From Rhododendron vialii (taxonomy: Eukaryota > Streptophyta > Magnoliopsida > Ericales > Ericaceae), in contig NC_080566.1 of the NCBI RefSeq assembly GCF_030253575.1, positions 9,929,501-9,993,500 of the forward strand: a DNA stretch of 64,000 nucleotides, read 5' to 3'. The position numbers were made by a program, and so were the translations under genes. Below the pieces are notes generated by a model. The model was not told the origin of the DNA. It searched no databases and saw nothing but the letters and a program-made list of their open reading frames with translations. Shown in pieces: positions 11,801 through 21,582 of the stretch; within the stretch, counting starts at the first letter, position 1, and every line of letters starts with the position of its first letter.

Positions 11801-14800
11801 AAAAGAAGCAACAGTCAAAACATGAAGTCAACTCATGGACACTACCTATATCATGGGATGAGTTGTATGTGGAAAATGTGGAGGAAAAAAAATAGAGAAG
11901 CATTAAATTGTTAGCATATATGCTTTTTGGTAACTCTGGTTTTGACAGATGACATATGTCGGTTTGCTAACATTGCACAGAACTTTGTCTGCAATGTTGA
12001 ATTTGGCTACCCCTTAACTATAATGCAAGGAAGGATTTGGCTTTTTGCTTATATAGACCTAAGATGCACAGAAACATATAACAGCCTCATGTATCCGTGT
12101 TGGACACGAGATGATACTCTCTGACAAATGCAAACAAGCCTAAAAAGATGTTCAAACTTTTATGATGTTTTTTTACTCAGACATTGTGGACACTCTAGGA
12201 TACAGTGAGGCACTCTTGGGACACGTTAAGGAGACAGTAGGAGGTAAAAGAATAATTTTTAGAACATGGCCCAGAGTTAAAATTTCCGTAGATGTTTAGT
12301 TCTTGAAGACTCATATGATGACAGTTGATTTGTATCTTCACAACGTTAATACCATTTGTGGTTTTTATCTTAATTTGATAGAAATACTATTTTTTATTGT
12401 TTATATGAATTTTCAAGATACATGAATAAAGGAGAGATATACTATATTTTATTTGACGTGCCCTCAAGGTGTCCACGTTCTAATTTTTACAGAAATGTCG
12501 TGTTTGTGTATCTCTGTTGTGTCATGTGTCTGTAATCTGTATCCATGCTTCTTAGACATAGACCACAGACAAGGCAGCATGGCTGAATGTAATGTTTTGA
12601 ACCCTGACATTACAAAAGGGTTTAGAAATTCTCTCTAGTTGATAGTCATCTTACGGAGCTCATTAACATTTGGATTGTTGGGAACTTTTGGCCCACTTTG
12701 TTGGGATGAAATTAAAGCAGCAATAAGGCAAACTTGAAATACTGACTCTCTATATACGTTTAACTGAGTTAGCCACATCCGCAAGCCTTACCCAATAGAT
12801 GGTGTAAAAATAAAACTTAAGATGAACGAAAACTTTGGATTGGTTTAACTGTCAAATTGTAGTATCTTGTAAAAGTTGTATATTTCACATGAGAATTCGA
12901 AAGGCCTTGTTCATTTTGAGTTAGGCAGAGTAGGTTACACTGATGTCAACATGGAAGAAGCTGGAAATGCTGGGATGGTGCCAGTGAAGCCATTGTTGCT
13001 CACGTTCCTGCATTCCATAAGCAAGTACTTAGCTACATACAGTCCTTTACATCATGATCAGTTCAACAACAGAAAGAGTTGAGAGTCATACAGTTCCTTT
13101 AGGTGGGTCAGCTCAGCCATACTGGGGGGGAGTGGTCCTTGGAAGTTACTGAAAGAAATATTCCTGAAAAAGTTTTGGCAGGTTCGGTTGCTAGTTATTG
13201 CTACGATCAGGTCAAGTTATAAAAACGGAAGTATGACACTGCAGCCATACAGAATTGTAATAGTGCTTTTTCGAGGTAATCGATGTACGTTAAGAAAAGT
13301 ACAGAGAGGAATTGCAACTTACAATATAGTGATGACTAAGGAATTATTGACGGCCTCACAGTATAGACCGTGCCAGGAAATAGGATAACATGGGTCTCCA
13401 GACCAGGTCTTCAAGACCTCATTGTTCTGGTTATCCCCCATTAACTCATTCCTAACCTCCGTAATGACATCCACTGTAGAGAGACAGAGAGACAGATCTA
13501 TAAAACTGTTCTATAGCATCACAAAGTAAACAGCTACACCCCTCCATCCCATTTCGTTTGCCTAATTTTTTGTTTTTTGCTAAGCAGTTTTAATATTTCC
13601 TATTTTGTTGTTTTCCAGACAACTTCAAAAACTTTGTAGATGAGAACTACTTGAAATCTTGAGATGGGAGAATTTCTTTTGTTGATCCAATTAAAGGGCA
13701 CGGATGCTGAAAATGGACAAAGAAAGTGGGACTATAAATCCAGGTGTGAGAAGTGATGGTAACCTACCATCATATTGAGCGGTCTCTTGAACCGATAGGT
13801 GCACCTGCATCTTGTATGTACTAATAATGGGCCCAAACTGTGATCCATTTGACGCCTTGACTGAGGTCAGATTGAGAAATCCATTTACAGTGAAGTTCAA
13901 AAGGTCTGCTTTGTAATTGGAATTTCGGTTACCATCTTTTTGCACAGTCCCTTGAACTGATGGGTGTACCCGCAAGATCTCGTATGCACTAATAATGGGC
14001 CCTAACTGTGATCCATTTGATGCCTTGACCAAGGTCAGATTAAGAAATCCATCTGCATTGAAGTTCAATAGGGCTGCTTTGTAATTGGAATTTCCAGCCA
14101 ATATATCAATATTCTCCTGTCTTTTCTCATCATTGATGAATATATCGAACACCCTTTGACCCATTTGGACAGAGTCATCGAGCTCGAGAAAGTACAGGTG
14201 CAGATTGTAATTGTTGTTCCCGGGAACAAGGTCATTGTGCAGGAACACTAAACGAACTGGATGTGTTACAGCTGTTTGTAGCACTTGGATAGGAGGCGCT
14301 GCGGTTTCAGTGTTGTTAATGTTGGCAGCGGATGATGATGTATGGTTAGCTTCTTGGTTGGTATGCAACTCCTTTCTCCAAATTCGATCATACCGGTCAT
14401 TTGGATACCTGAGATTGCAAATGGTGAACATGGGAAAACAAAGATAGTTTCTTCTGTGTGTCGGAAATATAGAAAACCTTGGTATGGATTAAAGCAACTT
14501 GCGTTACAGCTGATTTATTTCGGGATTAATGTTTTCGGTTTTCAACTCTGATTGAGGTGGTAGGAGTTTTATGAAGTACTCCAACACAAACGTTTCTGAC
14601 CTTAGATGGAACATCTTGATCCTTATTTCATGTTCACATGCATACTAGAGGAATGGAGGATATTTTATTTCTTCATTTCTTGGATTTGTCACAAGGAAGT
14701 TTTTGGTATGTTGTCATATGAAAGTTTTTGCGGTTTGGCAGGGCCAGAAGGCGAAAATGGAGGAAAACCTCGGTGGCAGTGGCGCTCATAGCAATGCGTG

Positions 14801-15572
14801 TGGAGTGACAGAGGTTGCGATGACGTGAATGTTCTAAGAATGGCGGCAGTATTAGGGTTGGTACGTATCTATGATAATGAACCAGTTGGCAGTGTTCGTG
14901 GGTGGTTCGGTGCAGATGACTTTTCACTTGTGTTTGTGACAGTCAATATTTTGTTTTAGCAATATTTTTTTGAAGATTGTCTCATCTTTTTATTTTCCTT
15001 TTTGACTAACAGAGACCGAGGATACCTGATTTTTAGCTCATTGCTTCCGACATCAACTCTCTCAATCAGCTTCAAAACACTAGAGGGCTCTTCTTGCATT
15101 AGATAAACCGAATTACCCAAAGGCCTCAGTTCAAGCTTGGAAATGTAAGGATCTCCCTCCTCCACTTTCGCGTCCTTCTCTAAACAAAAATTTATGTAGT
15201 CGCCGGTAGATTTGAAAACTCCTTCCACTTCCATATCAAACAATGAATTCACCGTTCCTATCAGCGTAGTACCAATCAAGACATTGAAGCTGAAGAAGGA
15301 CTTGGAAGGCGTCCCTTCGGAAATGAATGTTCCCCTTATCAGGTAATCTTGATTCTTCACCGTCGTCAAGTTATAACACCATTTGTTGTTTCCAATCTGT
15401 GAACTGAAAATTCGAACTCTACCATATCCGACTGTGTTGTTTTGCATTGCCCTGCTGGTTACGTCTTGGCAATTTGATCTATCCGGATACCATTCGCTAT
15501 CCGTTATCCAGCTTATATTGGTAATTGGATCAATAACATTTGAATCCGCACAACACCTTATACTCACAAAAT
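8865..15572 (-). CDS. SYMRK: symbiosis receptor-like kinase (SYMRK); signal-peptide exon not found
   Basis: Fourteen minus-strand exons join without a frame break: 15572-15026, 14408-13768, 13473-13323, 13163-13092, 13007-12939, 11784-11713, 11561-11490, 11406-11240, 10982-10756, 10626-10500, 10420-10352, 10277-10088, 9951-9819, 9197-8865 (about 956 codons). Exons 2-3 are the malectin-like domain (starts [12 protein letters not shown]). Exon 4 has the WSGDPC cleavage motif. Exons 5-8 hold 69-72-bp LRR units. Exon 9 carries the membrane span ([20 protein letters not shown]). The kinase has [30 protein letters not shown] and LDPEYYSTHH, and ends PPQPR. All catalytic motifs are intact. Known role: plasma-membrane co-receptor of the common symbiosis pathway (arbuscular mycorrhiza and nodulation). 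Including the missing first exon, the 15-exon plan matches known SYMRK genes. Oddities: a tandem duplication in exon 3 and one GC-AG intron. Confidence 0.93.
13768..14099 (-). repeat. 168-bp in-frame tandem duplication in SYMRK exon 3, including the splice donor
   Basis: Two adjacent copies (about 14099-13932 and 13931-13768 on the minus strand) encode [20 protein letters not shown]... and [20 protein letters not shown]..., both followed by KASNGSQ(L/F)GPIIS. The same-word offset (GCTTTGTAATTGGAATTTC at 13908 and 14076) gives a period of 168 bp, or 56 codons. Copy 2 ends at the real donor GATG|GTAGGT. Copy 1 keeps the matching GATG|GTAACC in the same phase, now readable as coding sequence. 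Confidence 0.88.
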
Positions 15573-15639
15573 CTGCATCAAGTTACACTCAACAGTATTA
15601 CAGTAAGAATTTACCATGTTATGTCATCAGTTATTTGAT

Positions 15640-16157
15640 TTTTTTTTTTAACAGCAAAAAAGAATTTTATTAACCTTTGAAATTGTTACAAAGACTAACA
15701 GAAACAACGAGAACAACACAAATGTCGAATCAGAGACCTAGTCCCTTAATTGGCAAGATGCTAATCAAGAAAACACCTAATGGGACAAGCCCAACACCTA
15801 AAGGCCTAAAAGCCCATATAAAATGGGACAAGCCCATACAATTAAACCTGATGGGACACAACCCAAACCGCTAAAAGGACTACAAGCCCAGATTAAATGG
15901 GACAAGCCCAAACCTAACCCTACTACTGCATGCTCAAGCAAACACCACCAACTTCACCACCAGCCACGACGACGGAATAACAGACAGCCACAAGCCAACC
16001 GATCGCCGCGGCCGCCCCATAAGTCGTTAGGCCAAGAATCCGATTGATCTAAGGAGAAAAATCGGCAGAGACACACGCAACCTTGCTCCAACAACCCACC
16101 GGATAACCCCAACAGGAAATCCGGCGGACAACCAGCGGCGGAGGAGAGAGGAAAGCA
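15640..16157 (-). mobile_element. non-LTR retroelement fragment with 11-bp target-site duplication (SYMRK intron 1)
   Basis: The perfect direct repeat AGTTATTTGAT at 15629-15639 and 16158-16168 flanks the insert. The insert starts with poly-T then AACAGC..AGAATTTTATTAACC on the plus strand, which is a poly(A) tail on the minus strand, so it inserted in the sense of SYMRK. The interior carries degenerate GGGACAAGCCCA repeats and a GC-rich far end. No domain was recognised. Confidence 0.75.
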
Positions 16158-16756
16158 AGTTATTTGATCAAAGTTACACATTACACAAGATATGCCCATC
16201 ACTTATGTAACATGGACTTATAAACCCCTCTACCCCCAAAAATATCTAACATGTCAAAGAATTGACTCAAAGTATCTACCATGGATTTAAATTTTCACAA
16301 TTTCTTTTCTATTCCTTGCTTTCTTTTGAACATGGTTGGCATTCTCTTAACGGCTTTTCAATAGAAACTTATTACATATCAAAAAAAGAAGAAGGAAAAA
16401 TAGAACTTGTGTCACGTGGACTTCAAACGGCTGTCGATTATGGGTATTAGTTAGGTGCAAGGTAATGTGTTCCAAAATCATATCGAATGATGTCCAATAA
16501 ATTTGATTTTGGCATACTTCATGTTCTCAATGAGTAAAACTATGAACTGTTTCGATCATTGACGTGAGATTGTAAGGAATTTTTTCGGGCCGGGATCGTA
16601 GAGGAGCCGGACTCGGCAACTACAGGGTAATAGACTTCTATGAACTGAATTACAGGTTCATATACTATACAGGAAGGTTAAATACCCTTCATTAGAAATT
16701 GTAACATTTGGATTGATCTAACTAGTCACAAACTTAACAATCCTTGTAACTGTCGA

Positions 16757-17062
16757 CAAGGGGCGGCTCTAAGATTCTTACTCAGTGGTGACAAAAATAA
16801 ACTTAAACATTTTGTTGACGAAATACTATATAAATTAAAGATATTTATTTTTGTTGAAAATTTATTAGGCCTGATTTGTTTTGTTTAATCGAGCTATATT
16901 ATATCTACCTCACAAAGCTAAGTGAATTTTTATTTACTTGGATTCAATGTAGACAATATTACAGAAATTAAATTACTTGTACAATTAAAAATGTAAAATT
17001 TTAGTGTATTTCTTGAACTCGGGGGTTCGCAAACCCCATCATACCCTTGTATAGCCGCCCCT
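16757..17062. mobile_element. MITE-like element with AGGGGCGGCT inverted ends
   Basis: AGGGGCGGCTCTA at the left and TATAGCCGCCCCT at the right are inverted repeats around an AT-rich core. CAGGG-type ends suggest the hAT superfamily, but no 8-bp target duplication was confirmed. Confidence 0.5.
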
Positions 17063-17322
17063 GATTGTTAATCATACGGGGTAAACATGGACTATTTAAC
17101 AAAATAAATAAATAAAAATCCTTAGCAATATGTATATTATACTAATTCTTCCAACAATGATGGTAGTATTTCTGCAGAGGAATTTCACCTGATCTTTATT
17201 GCTAAGGAATTTCATATGGTCTTTATTGCTAGAAGGACAAGTGATTCTTTTCCAGATAATCCGACCTTGAAATTTATGTTTAAGATGCAAATATTATTGA
17301 AACTAGTGGTGCATCAATTAGT

Positions 17323-17485
17323 TTTTTTTTTTTGATAAGCAGAATTTTAGTAATCATGGCAATAAAGAATCACAGAGATTAAAAGGAAGGTAAAAAAATG
17401 CCGATAAAAAAAAAATGGAAGATGAAAAAAGGCATTACAGCCAAAACCACCAATCCCAACTAGCTTGGCACCGAACGGACAATCA
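17323..17485 (-). mobile_element. short retroelement insertion with 11-bp target-site duplication
   Basis: CATCAATTAGT is directly repeated at 17312-17322 and 17486-17496. The insert begins with a poly-T run and GATAAGCAGAATTTTAGTAA, so its poly(A) tail is on the minus strand. The tail resembles those of the inserts at 15640 and 59.8 kb. It is 163 bp long and non-coding. Confidence 0.75.
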
Positions 17486-18087
17486 CATCAATTAGTACTT
17501 ACAACTAACCTGATTGTGTCATCTATAACAGTAGTAAATACTGTTGAGAAATTAAGGTAAAACCCTGTCTTCTTAATTCTATTGACAATCATGATATATT
17601 TGCAACAAAACTTTTCAAATACTAACCTTCTTGTGCACAAGCTGATTTGAAAGATATTAAGAGGCAGATGATGAAACAGTTGACCAATCTCGAATTTTGA
17701 ATAACCAATCCCTCCATCATCGAAAGTTCCAACGCAGAAATCGGTCCATTGAGTAATCAAAACTTATAAGCAGACTCTTAAACTCATCAACTTCCTCCGA
17801 TTACCCAACTGGCTATTATTCTAAATCCTATCAACAATCTCATCTCTAGCTCACTGCGTCCCCGTGTCGAAAAAGAAAAGAAAGCTCTTCAGTTCCTATA
17901 TTTAATTTTGGTAAAAAAAATATACACAAGCAAAATTTCGAGCTTATGAGAGTCTTCAATGAATTTGCTTGGTTCAAAAGCTTCAATGGGTGACAAAAGA
18001 GCATCTAATGAGAAGCAGAGAGAAGAGAATATGCTAAAACTGTGTTTGACTTCAAATGTAGGTGGTATTGCTGAAGCAATGTGTGTG

Positions 18088-18090
<3 letters not shown>

Positions 18091-18143
<53 letters not shown>
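18091..18143. repeat. (GA)n microsatellite
   Basis: About 26 GA units, reading as (CT)n on the minus strand, 2.5 kb upstream of the first recognised SYMRK exon. Other genes in this window have CT tracts in their 5' leaders, so it might mark the SYMRK leader. That is conjecture. Confidence 0.85.
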
Positions 18144-18146
<3 letters not shown>

Positions 18147-18653
18147 TTAACATTTGATTTTTTTTTTAAATTTTTATTCGACAGTCTTAATCTCAAAAAG
18201 TTTGAATTGAGATTATCTAAATATGATTAACATCATCATATTCCTTAATTGACTTTTACTTATTCCTTAATTGACTTTTACTTATTAACATTTGGATTTT
18301 TACGTGTGATGGTTCGTTTTTATTTTGGACTCATAATTTCCTTTAAAATAATGGGCGGATCAAATTGTCTCAATCTCTTCAATTGTTTGTTACCCTCTAT
18401 GAAATATTGAGAAAATAGATTTGGCTTGGAATTCTATGAAATGTTGTTTGTTACCCTCTATGAAATGTTGTTAGTAATACCTACCCTTATACAAACCAAC
18501 TATTAATCACATAAATTTTACTTACTTAAAAATAGAATTATGCAGAATCGTAATTAATTAATTTTATCTGCCTTCCACCATATGGATTATTCAAGTTTAA
18601 CTGGTGTTCGACTTGTAAAAAGCTCTCCTCATTTGCACCCTTGTAAGGCTTTC
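18144..18653. other. intergenic, no gene seen; short tandem repeats
   Basis: It holds a 22-bp tandem pair (TTCCTTAATTGACTTTTACTTA, 18241-18285) and a repeated TTGTTACCCTCTATGAAAT phrase (about 18387 and 18449). No coding frame is supported. Confidence 0.5.
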
Positions 18654-18668
18654 AAGCTTCAACTTATC

Positions 18669-19322
18669 CTCTCTCTCTCTCTCTCTCTTCGACAAAGCAG
18701 TCCGTCTATTTGCTCCTTTGTCCGATCTTTTTCACCATGTGCTCTTCTTACCAATTGTTCTGCAGCTCCATTGACGTTTTCAAGCCGGCTCCGTTCTTGT
18801 CGTTTTAGGCTTCACATAGGTTCGTGCCCTGATAAGGGCGTAGTTTCTTAGGACGGAGGTAGCAGTTTGTGGTGTTGTACGGTGGGGTGTGGCTTCTATG
18901 GTGATCGAGGTTCTGTTCCGTGATCTTAGCTGTGTCTCGGTCGGCCTTGTGGCAGTGGTGGTGCCGGCAGTAAGGGTCTTGATCAGCGTTTTTTGGGTGG
19001 CTGGACTTAGGGGTATGAATCTGTTGTTTACTCGATCGTATATTTTGCTTTAGTTTTTGTTTGCTATTTTTTGTTGGTTTTCTACCCTTGCATGAGACTT
19101 TCTCTCACTCCTTGTGGGTGTAGTTCTAGTGGGCTTTCTACTTCGTCTTGATGGCTTTTCGAGATCGAAGATGAGTCTTGTCTGTGTGAAGTTCTGAATG
19201 TTCGTTTGTGAGTTTATGCCTCATTTGTGGTTGCTTTCCTCCTTTCTTGGGGTGGCTACCCATTCCCAATATATGATTTTCATATCAATGAAAGTACTTC
19301 TAAAGTTAGAAAAAAAAAAAAA
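18669..19322 (+). mobile_element. 5'-truncated LINE-type insertion with 15-bp target-site duplication
   Basis: AAGCTTCAACTTATC at 18654-18668 and AAGCCTCAACTTATC at 19323-19337 are a near-perfect direct repeat. The insert ends TATCAATGAAAGTACTTCTAAAGTTAG followed by a 15-base poly(A). The interior is GC-richer than its flanks and lacks a long frame. A target-primed retrotransposition product is the simplest reading. Confidence 0.75.
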
Positions 19323-19337
19323 AAGCCTCAACTTATC

Positions 19338-20229
19338 TTGTCCCCCTGAGTTCTTACTGCAGCATTTTTTTTTTTTCATATTTTGGAATTCTTTTTTTTC
19401 TCAAACTGTGTGTTTTTAAAATAAAAAAAAATCTATGACCAAAATTTAAGATATAAATGTTTCCCTATTAGATAAGATAAAAAAATGGCACAAACTAGGT
19501 TTCAGAAACAAAAGCTGGATTTGAGATGCGCTTTTTTATTTATTTATTAGATTCTGCATTATAAGGAATTTGAAAGTTCATTTTTAGCTTTTCGCAATTT
19601 GTACTATTAGCTTTTATCATAGATTAATCATAATTTTATAGTTATAATAAACAAGTGTATCCACTCCTACGTGAATTCCTAATCAATATATACTATAATC
19701 TAAAACAGAATCTAAAGCAAAAATTTGCGTGCTTTTTAAATGCTAAAACATCAAATTAATCCCCTGGTAGAATTTTTATACCCAACAGGCACAAAATCTG
19801 TTCGACAACTATCGCAAACACCGGTATGTATAAGGATTAAATTAACCTATGTATATGTAACTCAAAAAGTCTTAATTTAAATAACCAATCTTCACTTAAT
19901 ACTACTCCTAACTATATTGTAGTGAAATTAACTTGTGTTTTTATTATATTACCGTGCTGGAGTAGGAACGGCATTAGCAGTAATTGGATGACTGTTAATT
20001 TTAATTACGACAGATTGGAATATATATATATGATGGGGATGTATGTATGTTCCTGACATATGGGTGATAGATTGCTCGGTCAAATTACTACTGTCTTATA
20101 GCTAGCATTGTCATAGTCATAATTAAGTAATTTAATGCAATTTAGCAAATTAAGAGATGAGACCAAGTCATTTCATTTTGAGTCATGGTATTGCCATGGT
20201 CTGGCACCTTTTTTATTCTTATTACAAAC
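19338..20229. other. intergenic, no gene seen
   Basis: AT-rich spacer with homopolymer T and A runs. No coding or structured element was identified. Confidence 0.5.
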
Positions 20230-20239
20230 CAATAGCTCA

Positions 20240-20433
20240 GTACCATGCACAACTTGGACACCTGACTGTCTGATCAATTTATATCGCTGAACTTGAATCC
20301 TTCATTTGATTTGGATGTGTTATCTGTCTCCTTGTGTGTAATAGGTCTTTGTAATGGTTGTATTAGTTGAACACGGTAGATTGTAATATTCTCTTATCAA
20401 TGCATTTCTTACATGTTCCAAAAAAAAAAAAAA
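20240..20433 (+). mobile_element. short poly(A)-tailed insertion with 10-bp target-site duplication
   Basis: CAATAGCTCA is directly repeated at 20230-20239 and 20434-20443. The 194-bp insert ends TTATCAATGCATTTCTTACATGTTCC plus poly(A), similar in style to the LINE 3' end at 19.3 kb. It could be a LINE 3' end or a retrocopied mRNA 3' end. Confidence 0.65.
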
Positions 20434-20469
20434 CAATAGCTCATCTCATTGGGCTACTGTAGTATCAAA

Positions 20470-21579
20470 CACTACAAGAAAAATGAAAATTGGTGACGAA
20501 AAAGTGGTGACGAAATTTAATTTTGTCACTAAATGAGTATATTTGGCGACGAAAAAGTAAATTCGTCACCGTTTTGACAACTTCCGTGACGAAATAATTT
20601 TGTCATCAAATATGCCTGTTTAGCGACGAAAAAAATATTTTCATCACCAAAAGTACCCATTTGGAGACGAAATACATTTTTCGTCACTAAAAGCTTAAAA
20701 AAAGGTGACGAAATTATTTTTTGTCGCCAAAGATAATCATTTGATGACAAAAAAAAAATTTCGTCGCTAAATGAGTCCAATTTAGTAATGAAATATTTAT
20801 TTTGTCACCAAATGCTTAACTTTGGTGACGAAAAATAATTTCGTCACCATTTTAACGCTTTTAGTGACGAAAAATATATTTTGTCATCAAATGGGTACCT
20901 TTCATGACGAAATTTATGAATTGCGCTTTGTCACTAAATGTATTTCGAACATAACTCTTTACTAAAAACTCCGATTGAGATAATTCAAATTGGGTTTGAA
21001 CAATAACTCAATTGCCTACAACTTTCATGTTTATCAAAATTACTAATTTTAATGTTTAAAAGTTCAAAATTACATTTGAAATATATTTTTATGTTAAACA
21101 TATATGTTATATATTAGATATTTCAAATATTTACTGAAAAGTGTGTGTGGTGCAGTTGGTTAGAGCTTGCGCGAAAATCTCAAGAGACTCGGGTTCGAAA
21201 CCAAGCAAGAGCAAGAAAGAAGGATTTTTTTCCCATATGAAAATGTCTTTTGCAACGAAAATTTTCGTCACCGATGAGACTCATCAGTGACGAATTTTTT
21301 CGTTGCCAAAAGGAATAATTTATGACAAAAAACTTCGTCGTCAAAAAACACAATAAGTGAGGAAAAAAATTTCGTCACCAATTATTCACTTTTTGATGAC
21401 GAAATATTTCGTCATCAAAAGACACTATAGGTGACGAAAAATAGATTTCGTCACCAGGTAGGAATCCTCGACAACCTTTAGTCGACAAATTTTTTTTCGT
21501 CACCTATATTATTTGTGACGAAAAACAAGCAATTTGTGACGATATTCATTCGTCACCCAATGCAATTTTTCTTGTAGTG
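20470..21579. mobile_element. non-autonomous CACTA (CMC/EnSpm) transposon
   Basis: The element starts CACTACAAGAAAAATG and ends CAATTTTTCTTGTAGTG, the diagnostic CACTA inverted termini, and is flanked by the 3-bp target duplication AAA (20467-20469 and 21580-21582). Both subterminal regions are packed with GTGACGAAA and its inverse TTTCGTCAC, the expected transposase-binding array. The 1.1-kb element has no transposase frame, so it depends on an autonomous partner. A tRNA-like segment sits at 21147-21212. Confidence 0.93.
21147..21212 (+). repeat. tRNA-like (SINE head) segment inside the CACTA element
   Basis: GTGGTGCAGTTGGTTAGAGC resembles a tRNA A box and GGGTTCGAAACC is a near-consensus B box about 35 bases further on. 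The acceptor-stem ends do not pair convincingly, so it is a tRNA-derived relic or SINE head rather than a functional tRNA. Confidence 0.5.
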
Positions 21580-21582
21580 AAA

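Noticed and set aside
17488-17760. A 90-codon minus-strand frame as SYMRK exon 1
   Set aside because: It has no signal-peptide character, and its possible donor does not give the phase that exon 2 needs.
21147-21212. A functional tRNA gene
   Set aside because: A- and B-box-like words are present, but the acceptor stem does not pair and there is no clear anticodon arm or terminator in place.
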